From: Struthidea cinerea
Taxonomy: Eukaryota > Chordata > Aves > Passeriformes > Corcoracidae
Length of the DNA: 64,000 nucleotides
Direction of reading: 5' to 3'
NCBI GenBank assembly: GCA_013397865.1
Contig: VZTI01004088.1
Location: 2,340,176-2,404,175, forward strand
Positions 26,632 to 38,718 of this stretch are shown here, in pieces. Positions within the stretch are counted from its first letter, which is position 1. Every line of letters begins with the position of its first letter. The translations under genes and the position numbers were made by a program. Below the pieces are notes generated by a model. It was given only the letters and a program-made list of their open reading frames with translations, was not told the origin of the DNA and searched no databases.

Positions 26632-26776
26632 CGTCAGCGGTTAATCCAATCTGCCAATGGCTCAAGCAAAGCACTTCAGAACAGGAGGCAAGAGAATATA
26701 GAAAATGGAAACATCCCTGTGGGGAACCAAGAGGAGGAAAATGAACAGGACAGTCTAACTCCATTTTCAGTGCCAG
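26632..26776 (+). CDS. SLC24A4: SLC24A4 coding exon: acidic distal part of the loop
   Basis: The acceptor is cactgcag and the donor gtaagg. The 145-nt exon encodes RQRLIQSANGSSKALQNRRQ, ENIENGNIPVGNQEEENEQD and SLTPFSVP, ending in phase 1. ENIENGN and the closing PFSVP match NCKX4. The Pro/Gln-rich stretch that I recall in mammalian NCKX4 between these motifs is absent, leaving a short acidic NQEEENEQD patch. The frame stays open past the donor to 27000, so intron retention would add about 74 codons. Confidence 0.95.
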
Positions 26777-27845
26777 GTAAGGCTTACTTTCTAGGTGCTT
26801 ATAGTACTGAAAGAGAAGATTATTTAAATGCCAAACGCTGGGTTGTAAGAAAGACAGTGTATGTGGGGAGAGAGGAGGAAGGAGATTGGTTTGACTGTCT
26901 GAAAAATGGATTTTCTGACAGTAAAACTGGGCTGGAGGCTGGATGGCTAAAAGCAGATCTTAGGATAGTGTTTTCCAGTCATCGTAGACAACCATGGTAG
27001 AAGTGCTGATTTGCCAGAGGTGAAGGGAAAGCATGAAAGGGAAGTTTATATTGAAACACGTCAGACTGACCCAATGAGCACTGCACTGCAAGTAATTTTG
27101 AAGTCAACAGTTAATAATGACCTGCTGGGAATTGCTAGGCCAGAGGCACCTTGGTGTATAAATATATAATAAATTGATTCAGTGGCTGTAGAGGGGGAGG
27201 CTTCTTGGATGAAAAGGAAAAAATATTTAGGGGGAGAAAGAGTATTTAAAATTGTTAGAATAGCTGTATGCAATAGTATTCACCTGTTGAAATTTTTTTG
27301 AAATTCTGTGGTGTGAAGGGCTATGTGTAAGCAACCTCTTGTGCTGGTGCCCTTGGCACATTGCAGGTTGACTCTTGCCCAAATGCTTTGGAGATTAGAC
27401 AGCAGAGATTGGATCAACCCTCCACAGACATGTGGTCTGTCACATAGTTACTGTTTAACACAAGTATTGCTCAGCATGGATAAATACCACATGCAGTGAA
27501 AAAGAAGGATTTTCCATGTTGTATCTAATTTCTTAGAGACCCCATTGCTTCGGTTGCTATCATTGTAGAAGAGATGTTTGTGATTGAACAAACACTGAAC
27601 ATACTATGTGAAGACTAGATGATACTGTATGCTTTCGTGTGTTCCTGTGTTCCCACAGGAGCTTCTTGCAGTCAGCAGTTACGGATTGGAGTGAGGAATG
27701 GAAGCAAACTAATTCACAGAAGATAGGCCCGTTAGGCGGCCTTCTGATCAGTCATGAGATAGTGAAAAAATTACTTTTATTGTGTGGTGAACTAACAGGA
27801 TCCAAGTCAGCAATATGCTTGTGCACATGAGCATGTTAATGACTA

Positions 27846-27916
27846 CAGTAGTAGTAATAATAATAATAGTAATAATGACAACAGTAGTAATAATAATAGT
27901 AGTAATAGTAACAACA
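27846..27916. repeat. TAA/TAG-type trinucleotide microsatellite, imperfect
   Basis: About 70 bases consist of taa, tag and interrupted aca units. It is an interrupted trinucleotide array and lies about 55 bases before a CR1 tail. The open frame across it on the minus strand is low-complexity and not a gene. Confidence 0.9.
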
Positions 27917-27970
27917 GAAACTATTAAACAACTTCTAAAAAGGAAAAATATCTCCCCAAACCATCTAAAA

Positions 27971-28190
27971 ATCATAGAATCCTATAATCAGTAAGGTTGG
28001 AAAAAATGTCTGAGATTATTGAGTCCAGCCACTAACCCAACGCTGCTGTGTCCATGCTAAACCATGTTACTAAGCACCTCATCTGTGCTTCTTTTGAATG
28101 CTGCCAGAGACAGCGATTCCGCTGCTTGCATGAGCACTCTGTTCCAAACCTTGACTACCCTTGCATGGATTGGCAAGGAAGACTTTTAAA
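27971..28190 (-). repeat. CR1 LINE 3' end, antisense
   Basis: The plus strand starts atcatagaatcctataatca, the reverse complement of the CR1 octamer tail. It continues with aaggttggaaaaaatgtctgagattattgagtccagcc and then the region ending gttccaaaccttgactaccc. This is a 5'-truncated, diverged CR1 inserted in reverse to the host gene. Confidence 0.88.
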
Positions 28191-31100
28191 CTGAGATGTT
28201 TTTAACAAGTTTTTCGATACAAGTTTTGATTAGGGTAGTGCAATCATGCGTTTCTTCTTATGTTCCAGATGGCTTTTTTATGAATAAAACATAGAGGGAT
28301 TTCAGATTAGAGCTTCCTAAGTGTGTGACATTCACAATAGACAAAATGCTCTGAACTAAATAGGGAGTTATTAGTTATGTCACTGGTCTTCTTTAAATGC
28401 AGTTTTTCTGCATTTTTGAGAGACTCTTTAAAGACGAAGTGAGGTTCAACAGGCCAGAGTGGAACCACTGGTGATGCAATTCATACTGAAGGGAGCAAAA
28501 GTTCAACATGAACTTAAGGAGCTGTGTAAAAGTGATTAAGTGATTGTATAAAATCCTCATCATTACCTTCAGATTTTGTCACTCCTGTTGTCTGGAGATG
28601 ATTATCAATTGGTTGGATTCTCATTGCTCAACTCATATATTCTGAGTGAGAATTCTTTTATTTTGCTTTCAAAAGCACCACTTTAACAAGTTTGGCGAAA
28701 ATGTGAGGACCCAGCATCATGCTTTGTTGTTGTACTGTGGCACAATCAATTGCCTAAAAAACTCCTGACATTTGAAACTGGCTTCAGGGAAAAGATAGTT
28801 TGCAGACAGTTTCCCAGAATCCCTTTTGATTTTCTTTGATATATTTTCAGTCCAGGAATAAGGCACATACGTTTTCTAAAGATCAGAAGTTCATGTATTT
28901 TTTCAGTACTGTAAAGTGTTCTGTGAAGGGTAAGCTTTCAGTTTTCAGTAGGACTTTCCTATTCAACTGGTTGCGGTGTCCTAAGTAAAAAATTCACTCT
29001 AGTGTTTTAGGAGCTGCAACTGCAATGGCTGTGAGTTGGCCCAGCCCCTTTTTTTGTGCTGCTTTTTCTAGCCTAGTTTGGGATTTGACTTTCTTTCCTC
29101 AACTTGCATGTTCTAGATACTTTTGCAAGAACAAGTTTGAGTTTTTTCTGAAACAGCGATAAATGTAAGTGAAGTGTGAAGTTTCATCCCTGAGTGGCTC
29201 ACAGTAATTATTTGCCATCTCAAAATGCATCTTTTGCATTCTGTTCTTTTTTTTATCCTCTGTCAACAGGAGTGCTCAGCAGTAACTGTAGGGCTTTAGC
29301 AAGCAGGAATAGAGAATATAGTTGTTACATTAAAACAGTCTCAAACATCTATCAGTCTCAAGCATATATCCCCTTTGTCAAACATCCAGAGAGATTTACT
29401 CCCGGGTGTGGGTGTGGTTCAGGCCCATTCTGAAACAGGAGACAACATACAGTTTTTGTGGAAGTGGCATATGATACCATTCAAACAGCCTTTGCCTGGT
29501 TTCTGTGTGAGAAAAACACATTCTCTTTAAAAGAGGAATTTCTGTCTTGACCTAACCTTTAGACTGTGATGATTATCTCCCAAGAGAAAGGCTCTTTTGA
29601 AGCTTTACGATTTGATTACTCTACAGTTGTTTGAAAACAGGTCTTAAACTTACTAAAAAAACACCCCACAGATCAGAATAAAATAGGACGAAACTGGGCA
29701 GGCATATGTTGACAACAAAATGGTGTGTTAAAGCCCTTGCATAGCTCAGTGGTCTTTTAGAGCCCAGACTCAGAGAAGCACTTCTGTGCAGCTCTTAATG
29801 GATGCTTAAACCCCTTCCATTGTCACATGTTCAGCACCCTTTAAAATACTCTGTGATCCCAGCTCCTGATTATTTCACAGGAATGAAGAACTACTTCTCG
29901 TACAGGATTGGAGCATGGCGGCTTTATATAAGTCATGATGGCGTTAGCTAAAACAGGAATAATAATTCCTAGAGCTAAAGTGAGATGGCAATAAAGGAGA
30001 TTAGTAATCCTATCCATTTTTGTTTGGATCCAAAATAAAAAGATAGCCTGTAGGATAGAAGCAAAAAAAAGTAACAGTATCTACTAAAAACATTTAAAAT
30101 GTTTGTACTTGGTCAAAACAAATGTTTGTCTCAATATTCTGACTCCAGCCATGATTTTATGAAGAAACCTGGGGAAGAATGAGACAGGACAGGTTATTGT
30201 TCAGCTGATTGCACCTCAAGGAACTTCCTGCTCTGGGTATAAAATTTTGATTTAAAGTTCCTTAGCGTGTTTCTTCTTCATTAGCCTAATGTCTAATTGT
30301 CATTGAATCTTTGCAAGCAAGGAACACCCACAACATCCTTTGGAAAGGAGTTTCATTATTTTGTGAAGATCCTTTTACTTACTTTGAACCTGGCTCCTAC
30401 TTGCTTCACTTAATGTCTTCTTTTATTGGAAACACGGTGGACAAGGCAAACCCGGTGTACCTCACTTGAACACTCAGGATACTGTAGCTCTTTGTTAAAC
30501 AGCAAGGTTAAAACATACAAAATAAACCAGGCCAAAATCCAGCCAAGTCTAACAAGATATGGGGAGTACCTCTGTTCAGTTACATCTTACTTTTGTTGAA
30601 TGTTGTCCTGTGTAAACTTATTGTAGCTCTGAGAGTAAAGCTTGTTTCTGTGTACTGGAGCAAATTCCTTTTTGTAGACCGGTTTCCACTGTACCAAAAA
30701 TGTGTATTTAAGAGAAAATTATTGGCATAAATCCAAATATACGAAGTGTGGTAAAGGCACAGGCTGAAAATAGAAATCTGAGTTGTTTTGGACAGATCTC
30801 ACCATCTGGAAATTTGGAACTTGTATTCTGGAAAATGAAACTTCCGAGAAGAGTATCAGTAGGTTGAAAAACTGTCTGTTTTGGATGAGGATGAGAAGTA
30901 AAACCTTGGTATTTTCCAAAGGAAAAAAAAATGTTTCCAAAGGTCTGTTGCAGGAGAATTGCGATAAAAATACTTTAATACATTTGCTGCCCACTTGGAA
31001 GCTGACAAAGATCGAGCCTCTTTGGATTCTTTTACACTCTACACAGCCTTTTTCTAGTGTGATAATACAGAGTCTCTCGCCTCCACAATTTCTAAGGGAA

Positions 31101-34100
31101 GTCGCGGAACTGAAATCAGTGCTACTTTTCCTAATGACAAATTGAAAGCCGTTTTCTGACAATTTTTTTTTTTTATTTTGAACAGACATTTTTCTGTGGA
31201 AAATAAGTCTGATGGAAAATTTACAATGGATCTAGTTTGTTATGTCAGTTTCAGTTGTTTCTATATTGAGTACCATACTTGGGAGAAAAATTTGTATTTC
31301 ACTGTTGTGTTTTGGATACTGCACATGACTAGAAATTAATTAAGTTTTCAGATTGTCTAATTTACTTATGTTGAAGTTTTCCAATCAGTCTGAACTCTGA
31401 TGAACAGCATTTTCTAACAGAAATTTACTTGCTGTGTGGGTTATTACAAAGCTCCTAGTGTAGAGGCATGCGTGTTGCTTTTACACTTTTTCAGGTTGAG
31501 AATTGAACTGATACTGAAAATAATATGTGGGTATAAACACATCTTTGTAAATATAAAGCTTAATTAGAACAAAGGGGACAGGTGTTTTGAAAATAATTTT
31601 TAATTGGAGAAAAAACTGGTTGGGTTTTTTTGGTTGGTGGGTTGGGTAAAGAGATTTAAAAAGATTAAAAAGGACTTAAAAACTTTAAAAATTATTAAGT
31701 GAAGCTTGAAAAAAATTTGCAGCAATAATCTTTTTAGGTGAGCCTGGATGTGCCTCATTTTTCCTCTAAGTTTACCATCGACAAAAAAACCCCTGGAAAA
31801 TATAGCAATTGATCGTTAACTTCAGGAAGCCTTTTTCATTTCAATTAGAGAATACCTTTCCCAGTTTTCAAGTTACCTTAAGAGATTTATTTGAATTCAT
31901 AAACATACAGTTACAAAAATCCTGTGTGCCAATTAGATTCATGCCTTTCAAGGATGTTACACTTTTTTTTAGATCAGTCAGCTAATCATTGCTTTGTATC
32001 AGGAGATGCTTCTTTCACTTGGGAAGGTTTAGGCGTGTTCTGAAGTAACTAATATATGGAGCTGAGATCTGTGCTTGGCTGACACCCTTTTAAAGGGAAA
32101 ACTGAGTGGAAAAGCTATCAAATTTAACTAACTACACCTGGTGGTGTAGTTACAGACTCCACTCTTTTTCACTTTAAACTTGAAAAAGTGTTTTCTCTGC
32201 AGCTTATTTACTATGACATGTAATGGGCTGCCTGCACTATGTGCCTTTGGAAGTTCTGTTTCAGACTAGCTCTAGCTTGGTCCCGTGGACTAAACACCCA
32301 TTATTACTTGGAACACTTTTAATTTTGTGCCTCTGGTTCAGCTTTATACCAAGGGAATGTTTATTGGTGTGATACAAGGCTGCTCTGTGTTGCAGACTGA
32401 AACAGAGTAAATTGCAAACCCAAAAATATGAAGTGCGGTCAGTCATCACCTTTATTTCAAAAGTACACTTCTGATCTAAAGGTAGACACAAGTGTAGTTT
32501 CACACTTTTATATTGAGGTCCTCTCAGCTCTCTTTGAGTGTTGCAAATAGGACTGTTTTTTTTCTGTAAAAAGTGCTTTTTTTTGCGCCTTAAGGAAATA
32601 CTTGTTTCTTCTCAGTGCTGTGATGTATGTTGCTGTCTTTGTTCACCAGGACACTATCTGTATGTGAAAGTAATTACTGTGGGCATAAAACATCTGGAAA
32701 GATGACTAGCCCAGAAATGTATTAAAAATTAGAAAAGAGCTCTTTGTGGTTGGGCTGCCACTTCATGTTCAGATTCTGAAATACTTGGCATGCTTGGCTT
32801 CCAAATATCTGTGGAAACAGAAAAAATGGATGTATGAAGTAGTGCAAACAACTTCTTGCAAAAAACCCCTTATCTTTTTGTTTTACAGCAGTGATGTGAA
32901 CAGAATGTAGACCAGTGTTGTTTTCTGTAATAAAGCAATATTCTTTCATTATTGCTGTGGGGGGTGCAAAATACACCTTTCCTCTGTTATATGGGTTGCT
33001 GCAGGAGCCTTTAGACCCAGGGCTCACAGGAGTGGGTGGTACCACTGTTAAAACAACTGCGCTGAGGTCTTGTAATGAGACAGAACAGCTGTGTATTGAA
33101 CAATGGCCTTAATGGGAATGATAATTGTCTTCCTTGCAGATGTACTAGGGAGCTACTCAACAGTTGTAAAACAGTTTGTCATGACCTATAAGCATACTTC
33201 ACTTTAACATCCTTATCATTGAATCTTTTTAATTATTATTTTAGAGTGGGTGGTCAAAACCATAACAACAGAACAGCAGAAGAAGTACTTTGAAAAGAAC
33301 TGAAAAAAAACCAAGACAAAAAAACCCCTTCAACCTGTGTATTGATTGTGCATTCATCTAAGCCATGTGAAATGAATAAAGTCATCAGTTTCCTGAGGAA
33401 ATAAAGTCTGACTTCATTGAGGTTGCTGCTAAATGTACTTAAAGACCTAAAAAACTGCCAAGTTACAGCCTAAGAGTAGACTTCTTCAGCACTGTGTGCC
33501 ACACCAGTTCCATGACCCAGCATAGTAGGAGCTGAATAAAAAGGCCTGAGGCAAAACCAAGGCCAGATACACTTAAGGCTTTATAGAAAAGCTTATAAAA
33601 GCTAGAAAACCAAAACAGGGAAGAGAAGCCAATGCAGAATATGTCAAGTAAGCTGCTTTGGCCAGGGTGGTTCCAAACTGTTCCAGGCTAACTGCAAATG
33701 GCCACTCAGCTTCTCTTGTTAATCCAGCAAACCCCAGAATTACACACAGCTGTTCCCCAAAGGCTCAATCCTAGTTGCCAATGTAATGAATGCAAATGGC
33801 ACTCCCACAAACCCTCTAGCTAAGCAGTTTCAACTCAAAACGTTGTTTGGGTAAAGCATCACCACTAGTAGAGCCAGGAATTTTAATCTGACACAACATC
33901 CATTCAAACTCAGCAAAGATAATGGAAAGGCAAATCCTTCTCCACTAGTGCTTAGGTTTTCCTGGAAATGAACTAGCATAGCTGTGCCGGTGGTAAGGCA
34001 CTGTGCATTCCCAGTTAAGCATTTGCTTAAGTAATTCAGGGTACTAGATAGGATCCTAGACAAGATGCGTATTCCCCAGCAGAGGCTGAGTGCATTTATT

Positions 34101-35056
34101 CTCTGTTTGTTCTTCAGGCAATTCTGTTTCTTTTATTTATGTTACCAAAAAGAGAAATGGGACTGCCTATGTGTAGCAGCACGAAAGTCAGTCAGATTAC
34201 ACCAACACAGGTCAGAACGGGATCCATAATTTTTTCAGTCAGTCATCCACTGACCCTGCGTTTGGCGTTACGTGCTGAGGATATTACTGGCCTAGGCCAT
34301 GCTGACTTGTTGGACTATGAACCAAGCTTAGCAACTTGAGTAGACAAAGAGTAAAAATTAACTATCTAGGAATCTTTAAATAATCCAAACTGTAACAAGC
34401 AGGAGCAGGTATAAATTACCATAGGACATTTTGTAGAATATTTACAGCCTTGTTAACAATTTTACTTCTTTTACCATCTCAAGGTGGTGCTGTATGCAGA
34501 TGGAGAGACTTAACAAATCTAGATCTTCTAAGTAAACTTCTGCCCAAGTTAGAACAATGAGGCATGTGAAAAAAAATTGCCATGTTTGTAGGTTGGGTCT
34601 TGTGCTTCTGTTTTCTGCTGCTGCACAGAATGTACAAGTTATTTTCACCACTTGGATTTCGATATTCCTATTAAGGTGAGAGGGTGGGGTTTTTTTGGTT
34701 GTTTGGTTTTGTTGTTGGGGATTTTTTAAAATTCTGGATCAGTAGTAATACATTTGAAAGAGCAACAAACCTGATTTAGTTTTGGTTTTAAAATCAGCTG
34801 TGATTTTAAATCATTGTAGTTCTTCCATGGATTTTCATAGACCTTGGCAGGCTTAACTATACGAAGATCCTGGATGTGCATGCAGAACTGGGCTGAAAGT
34901 GACAAGGCCAAGTATAGTTGAAAGGTACACTGGAAAATGAGCTGACCTGCACGATTGTAAGCATCCTTCTGGGATTATCTGCTCTGCTCAAAGAGGTGTA
35001 ACTAAGCCTGGGATAGCGATGGGAAAACTAAACTGTTTCTTTCCTTTGTCCTGCAG

Positions 35057-35223
35057 ATGGAAAAATGAACAAAATTAAATGGCTTTTGACATGGCCGTTG
35101 ATATTCGTGCTCTTTACCACAATTCCAAACTGCAGCAAGCCACGCTGGGAGAAGTGCTTTATGCTGACATTCATCTTGTCCACTTTTTGGATTGCCTTGT
35201 TCTCCTACTTCATGGTGTGGATG
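35057..35223 (+). CDS. SLC24A4: SLC24A4 coding exon: two TM helices after the loop
   Basis: The acceptor is ctgcag and the donor gtaagt. The 167-nt exon encodes (D)GKMNKIKWLLTWPLIFVLF, TTIPNCSKPRWEKCFMLTFI and LSTFWIALFSYFMVWM. The TWPLIF helix, the IPNCSKPRWEK turn and the FSY-MVW helix are strongly conserved and restart the membrane domain of the second half. Confidence 0.97.
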
Positions 35224-36641
35224 GTAAGTGTATGTAGCAGGACTTGGTACTGAGTGAGATGTGCATCTCAAAGTATGTTAAAATCTTCTGTGCATTTATT
35301 AAAGAAAGGCATGTAATTGTAGTGCAGTCTCTTCAGCTCGTACTCTAATTGTTATAATTTTAGCTTTCTGCTGCCTTGTTTCTGCAGGAATAATTGGGCC
35401 TTTACTGTATAGGGCCCAGTACAGTACAGGAAGGTACTGGAGAACATCTCTACTTTCCTCAAATGCCCGTCAGGCAGCACTCTGTGTTCCCTCTCATGAA
35501 GGATTGTGTTTTCTATATACATTTTACAACCTTCTATATAATTTTTGCATTGTAAAACAATTCTCTAACATAGACTGTGTATAAGAAATTCACATGCCAG
35601 CCAAAGCCACACATTGTATCATATTATATGTCCTTTGGAAGGTCCTGCTCCGTACCTTGGTTCCATATGTAGATACCCCCTTCTCAAATGAGAGAGGTGC
35701 TCATTAAGGCTGCAACACATTCTGCTTGAAGGGGCAGCTGGACCGTAGTACCTTGTTACCAGTCTCAGCAGGAGAATCATGCCCCCTCCTATTTCTGGGT
35801 GTCTACTTGCCCCTGAAGATGAGGTTTGTCAGTGAGTTCCTAAAATACACCTTTTCTTTAATAAAGGGTCCAATTTTCCTCATGTGATAGCCTGGCAAAC
35901 TATTTCAAGAAAACACCACATAGCCCAGAAGACTTCCATCTTTAGCAGTCTCAGCAGGGAAGCAGCTCACTGTCCCTGGTTCAGTCTCCTTGCTCTCACA
36001 AGCCTATTTCCTTTTCAGTTGCCTTTTCTTGATGTTTATTCAGCCCTCTTTGGATGTTCCAGCTAAATACAGTTTCTTTCTAAGAGCTCTGCTGCAATCT
36101 TCAGTGATTCCCTAAGCTGTTTTAAAGGTGCATCTGGAATATCAGGGGACAATATAACCAGACGTGCTCACTTGGGATTATAGTAGAAGTCATGCAAGAA
36201 ACTAGTTCCTTCTTCGTGTGTTAGGTTATAATAAGTTCTTTGTATCTCTGCCACTATATTACAATATAATACTGGTTGCAGTCCTCTGAGAATAGAACCA
36301 GTGAGAATCTTGCTGTTCGTGGAAACCAAAAATACCCCAAACCCACAGATTGGATTATGTCTCCTTTAAATATCAGTATGTCATGTTAGAACAACAGGAA
36401 ATTGAGTTTTGTTTGTTCATAGAATGTTGAATAATAAGACCCAAAATCCTTTTCCTTTGCACAGCATTGGTTTTAGGCTGGTTTTTCCACAAGTGCTTAA
36501 TTTGCAGAAATGGATAAGTATTCTGAGTCTATTCCTGTTAGGGTCCACACCAGAAATCAAAGTTAAGAGTATGCTGCAGCTGTCTTGGAATGAGGAGACT
36601 TTCTAAATACGATAAGTTAATCTACCTTCCTCTTTGTTCAG

Positions 36642-36756
36642 GTGACTGTGATTGGATACACCCTTGGTATACCAGATGTGATCATGGGCATTACTTTCCT
36701 GGCTGCAGGAACAAGCGTCCCAGACTGCATGGCCAGCTTAATAGTAGCAAGACAAG
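36642..36756 (+). CDS. SLC24A4: SLC24A4 coding exon: alpha-2 repeat, first half
   Basis: The acceptor is tttgttcag and the donor gtactg, the weakest donor match of the gene. The 115-nt exon encodes VTVIGYTLGIPDVIMGITFL and AAGTSVPDCMASLIVARQ. Asp in SVPDCM corresponds to the alpha-2 acidic ion ligand (Asp548 in NCKX2). Together with the alpha-1 Glu it forms the central cation site. Confidence 0.97.
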
Positions 36757-37929
36757 GTACTGTGTCTGCTGAAGCATAACTGCAGTCTTACATATGTGCT
36801 CTGTGATTTGCTTCCTCCCTACACTCAAATTGTCAATGCAATTTTATAATTTTATTTTAATTTTTACTGTTTCAGTATCTCATTAAAAGCCAAAACACTT
36901 CGCTAATATTGTGAACCAAAAAATTATCTTTTGCTTATTGGGACTGGGCATTCTAGCATTCTAGAAGGTAAATCAACACTCAGTTATCCCATGCATGGTA
37001 TGTATCAGTCAGGGTAAAAGGACAAAAGTTGTAGACAAAACTAGAATATCAGCTATTAAAAATGACATTGAAGAATATATGCTGACCAGCACTTCTCCAT
37101 GTAAAACTTGTACTGATTTCTAGAAGACCTGTTAAACCCAAGGAAGTGAAGTGTTTTAAGAGCATCTGGTAGAAGTGATGTTGCTCCAGGCAGAGTTCTC
37201 ATCCAAATGCAGACCTCTTTCCCATTGGAACATATGAATAGCTGCACTGCAAAGAGTTTTGGGTTACTGACAGCTACATCCTCCTCAGCTGTCCATTTGA
37301 AATTGTCAAAGGCTTTCTCATTTATCTTTAAACTTTGATTAAGTTTCTTTGTGTTTCTTTTTTCACTTGTAAAATGCTGGTAGCAACATACCTTCCAGTT
37401 GTTGAAAAACATTGAAGCTGGCAGTGTGTTCCTCTGTACAGCAGTAGAATAAGAAAAGGACCTAATTTTATTCTTTTCCACTATTTCAATTCCCATAGCC
37501 TTTTTTTAAATCAGATAGTGACATCTCCAGCACACATCACTGGGCAAACAACAAGGGCTTTTTTGCAGTGATAAATTAAGTACTCAGAAGCCCCACCTTT
37601 GTAATTTGAGATAGGAGTAGTGCTATTAAATGTTGCTTGCTTGAAATGTGTTACATATTTAAAGTATATAATTTTCCATGTTGCATTATTTATTGTGTGC
37701 AGAATATTCTCACAAAAACAGTACAAAAAAGTCTTCAGAATTATTATGGAACCACCTTTCCACTAATTAATTTTGCATGTGTTATGGAAATTGTCTCCCT
37801 ACCTCAGTTACTCTGGCCAGTTCTGGGGGGTTTGGATCAATCCAGATCATTCCCCTCCAGTACACAGAATAATGGCCATAATACTTTGATTATATCAAAG
37901 AGTTGTTTTTTGTTTTTTTTTCTCTGCAG

Positions 37930-38042
37930 GCCTCGGTGACATGGCAGTATCCAACACAGTCGGGAGCAATGTCTTTGACATTCTGGTGGGACTTGGCGTT
38001 CCATGGGGTTTGCAGACCATTGCGATCGATTATGGATCAACT
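37930..38042 (+). CDS. SLC24A4: SLC24A4 coding exon: alpha-2 repeat, second half
   Basis: The acceptor is ctctgcag and the donor gtatgt. The 113-nt exon encodes (G)LGDMAVSNTVGSNVFDI, LVGLGVPWGLQTIAIDYGST. The Asp of SNVFDI corresponds to the residue that in NCKX2 (Asp575) makes transport K+-dependent, so the protein is expected to be a true K+-dependent exchanger. GVPWGLQT favours NCKX4 over NCKX3. Confidence 0.97.
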
Positions 38043-38652
38043 GTATGTATACATGGCAAATCTTTAATTTGCACTTCTATTTTTTAAAAATCCTAAAAAG
38101 AAAGCATGCAAATAAAATAAATTTAAAAGAAAAACCAACCTATTGAGCATGTTATTAGTTGCTAAATAAGAACTAATAAGTTCTTTGCCAAGGAACCCAA
38201 AGTTAAGGAAGCAATTCTTGTTCCACAAGCTGCAATTAATTTCCAGTTTGTCAACTGAAGTACATTACACTGTGTAACAGAAAAATATTGCCATGGATGG
38301 AGCCATTGTCATGGCTCTGTCATTTTCTTACTACACAGCTTCCAGTAAACCTGTCTCCATGTACCCTAGTATTTTTGTCACTAAGATCAGAATAACAGCA
38401 TGTCTCTCTTCTGAGGATTTTTGACATAAAATCCATTATAAATGCTCACTTATTTTTAATGGAGATGGGATTACTTTACATTCGGATTGATTCCTTGATC
38501 TTCCCATTCTTCATTAGGATACATCTATTATGGATTTGTGTAGTTTAAAATATGTAAAGCAGAAGGTGGACTTAAAATCAGTAAATTGATTTTTGATCTC
38601 CACAGCATAATTATATGGTCAGCATTTTAAAAGTCTTTTCTGATTTCCACAG

Positions 38653-38718
38653 GTTAAAATAAACAGCAAAGGATTGGTTTATTCAGTTGCACTTTTGCTA
38701 GGATCAGTGGCACTTACT
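38653..38718 (+). CDS. SLC24A4: SLC24A4 coding exon: penultimate, TM helix
   Basis: The acceptor is tttccacag and the donor gtaagt. The 66-nt, phase-0 exon encodes VKINSKGLVYSVALLLGSVA and then LT. The KINS-GLVYSV-LLLGSVALT sequence is the NCKX4 form. Confidence 0.96.

Larger units (their letters stand above)
26777..35056 (+). other. SLC24A4: Largest intron inside the visible SLC24A4 gene (8.3 kb)
   Basis: The intron joins a phase-1 donor to a phase-1 acceptor. It contains a trinucleotide microsatellite, a CR1 copy and a pair of overlapping open frames at 30719-31189, each described separately. The remainder shows no recognised exon, RNA gene or repeat. Confidence 0.8.

Noticed and set aside
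27748..27975. 75-codon Ile/Thr-rich minus-strand frame
   Set aside because: It is the translation of the trinucleotide microsatellite.
33480..34080. Possible solo LTR or other mobile element
   Set aside because: No paired terminal repeats, polypurine tract or target-site duplication could be seen; composition alone is not enough.
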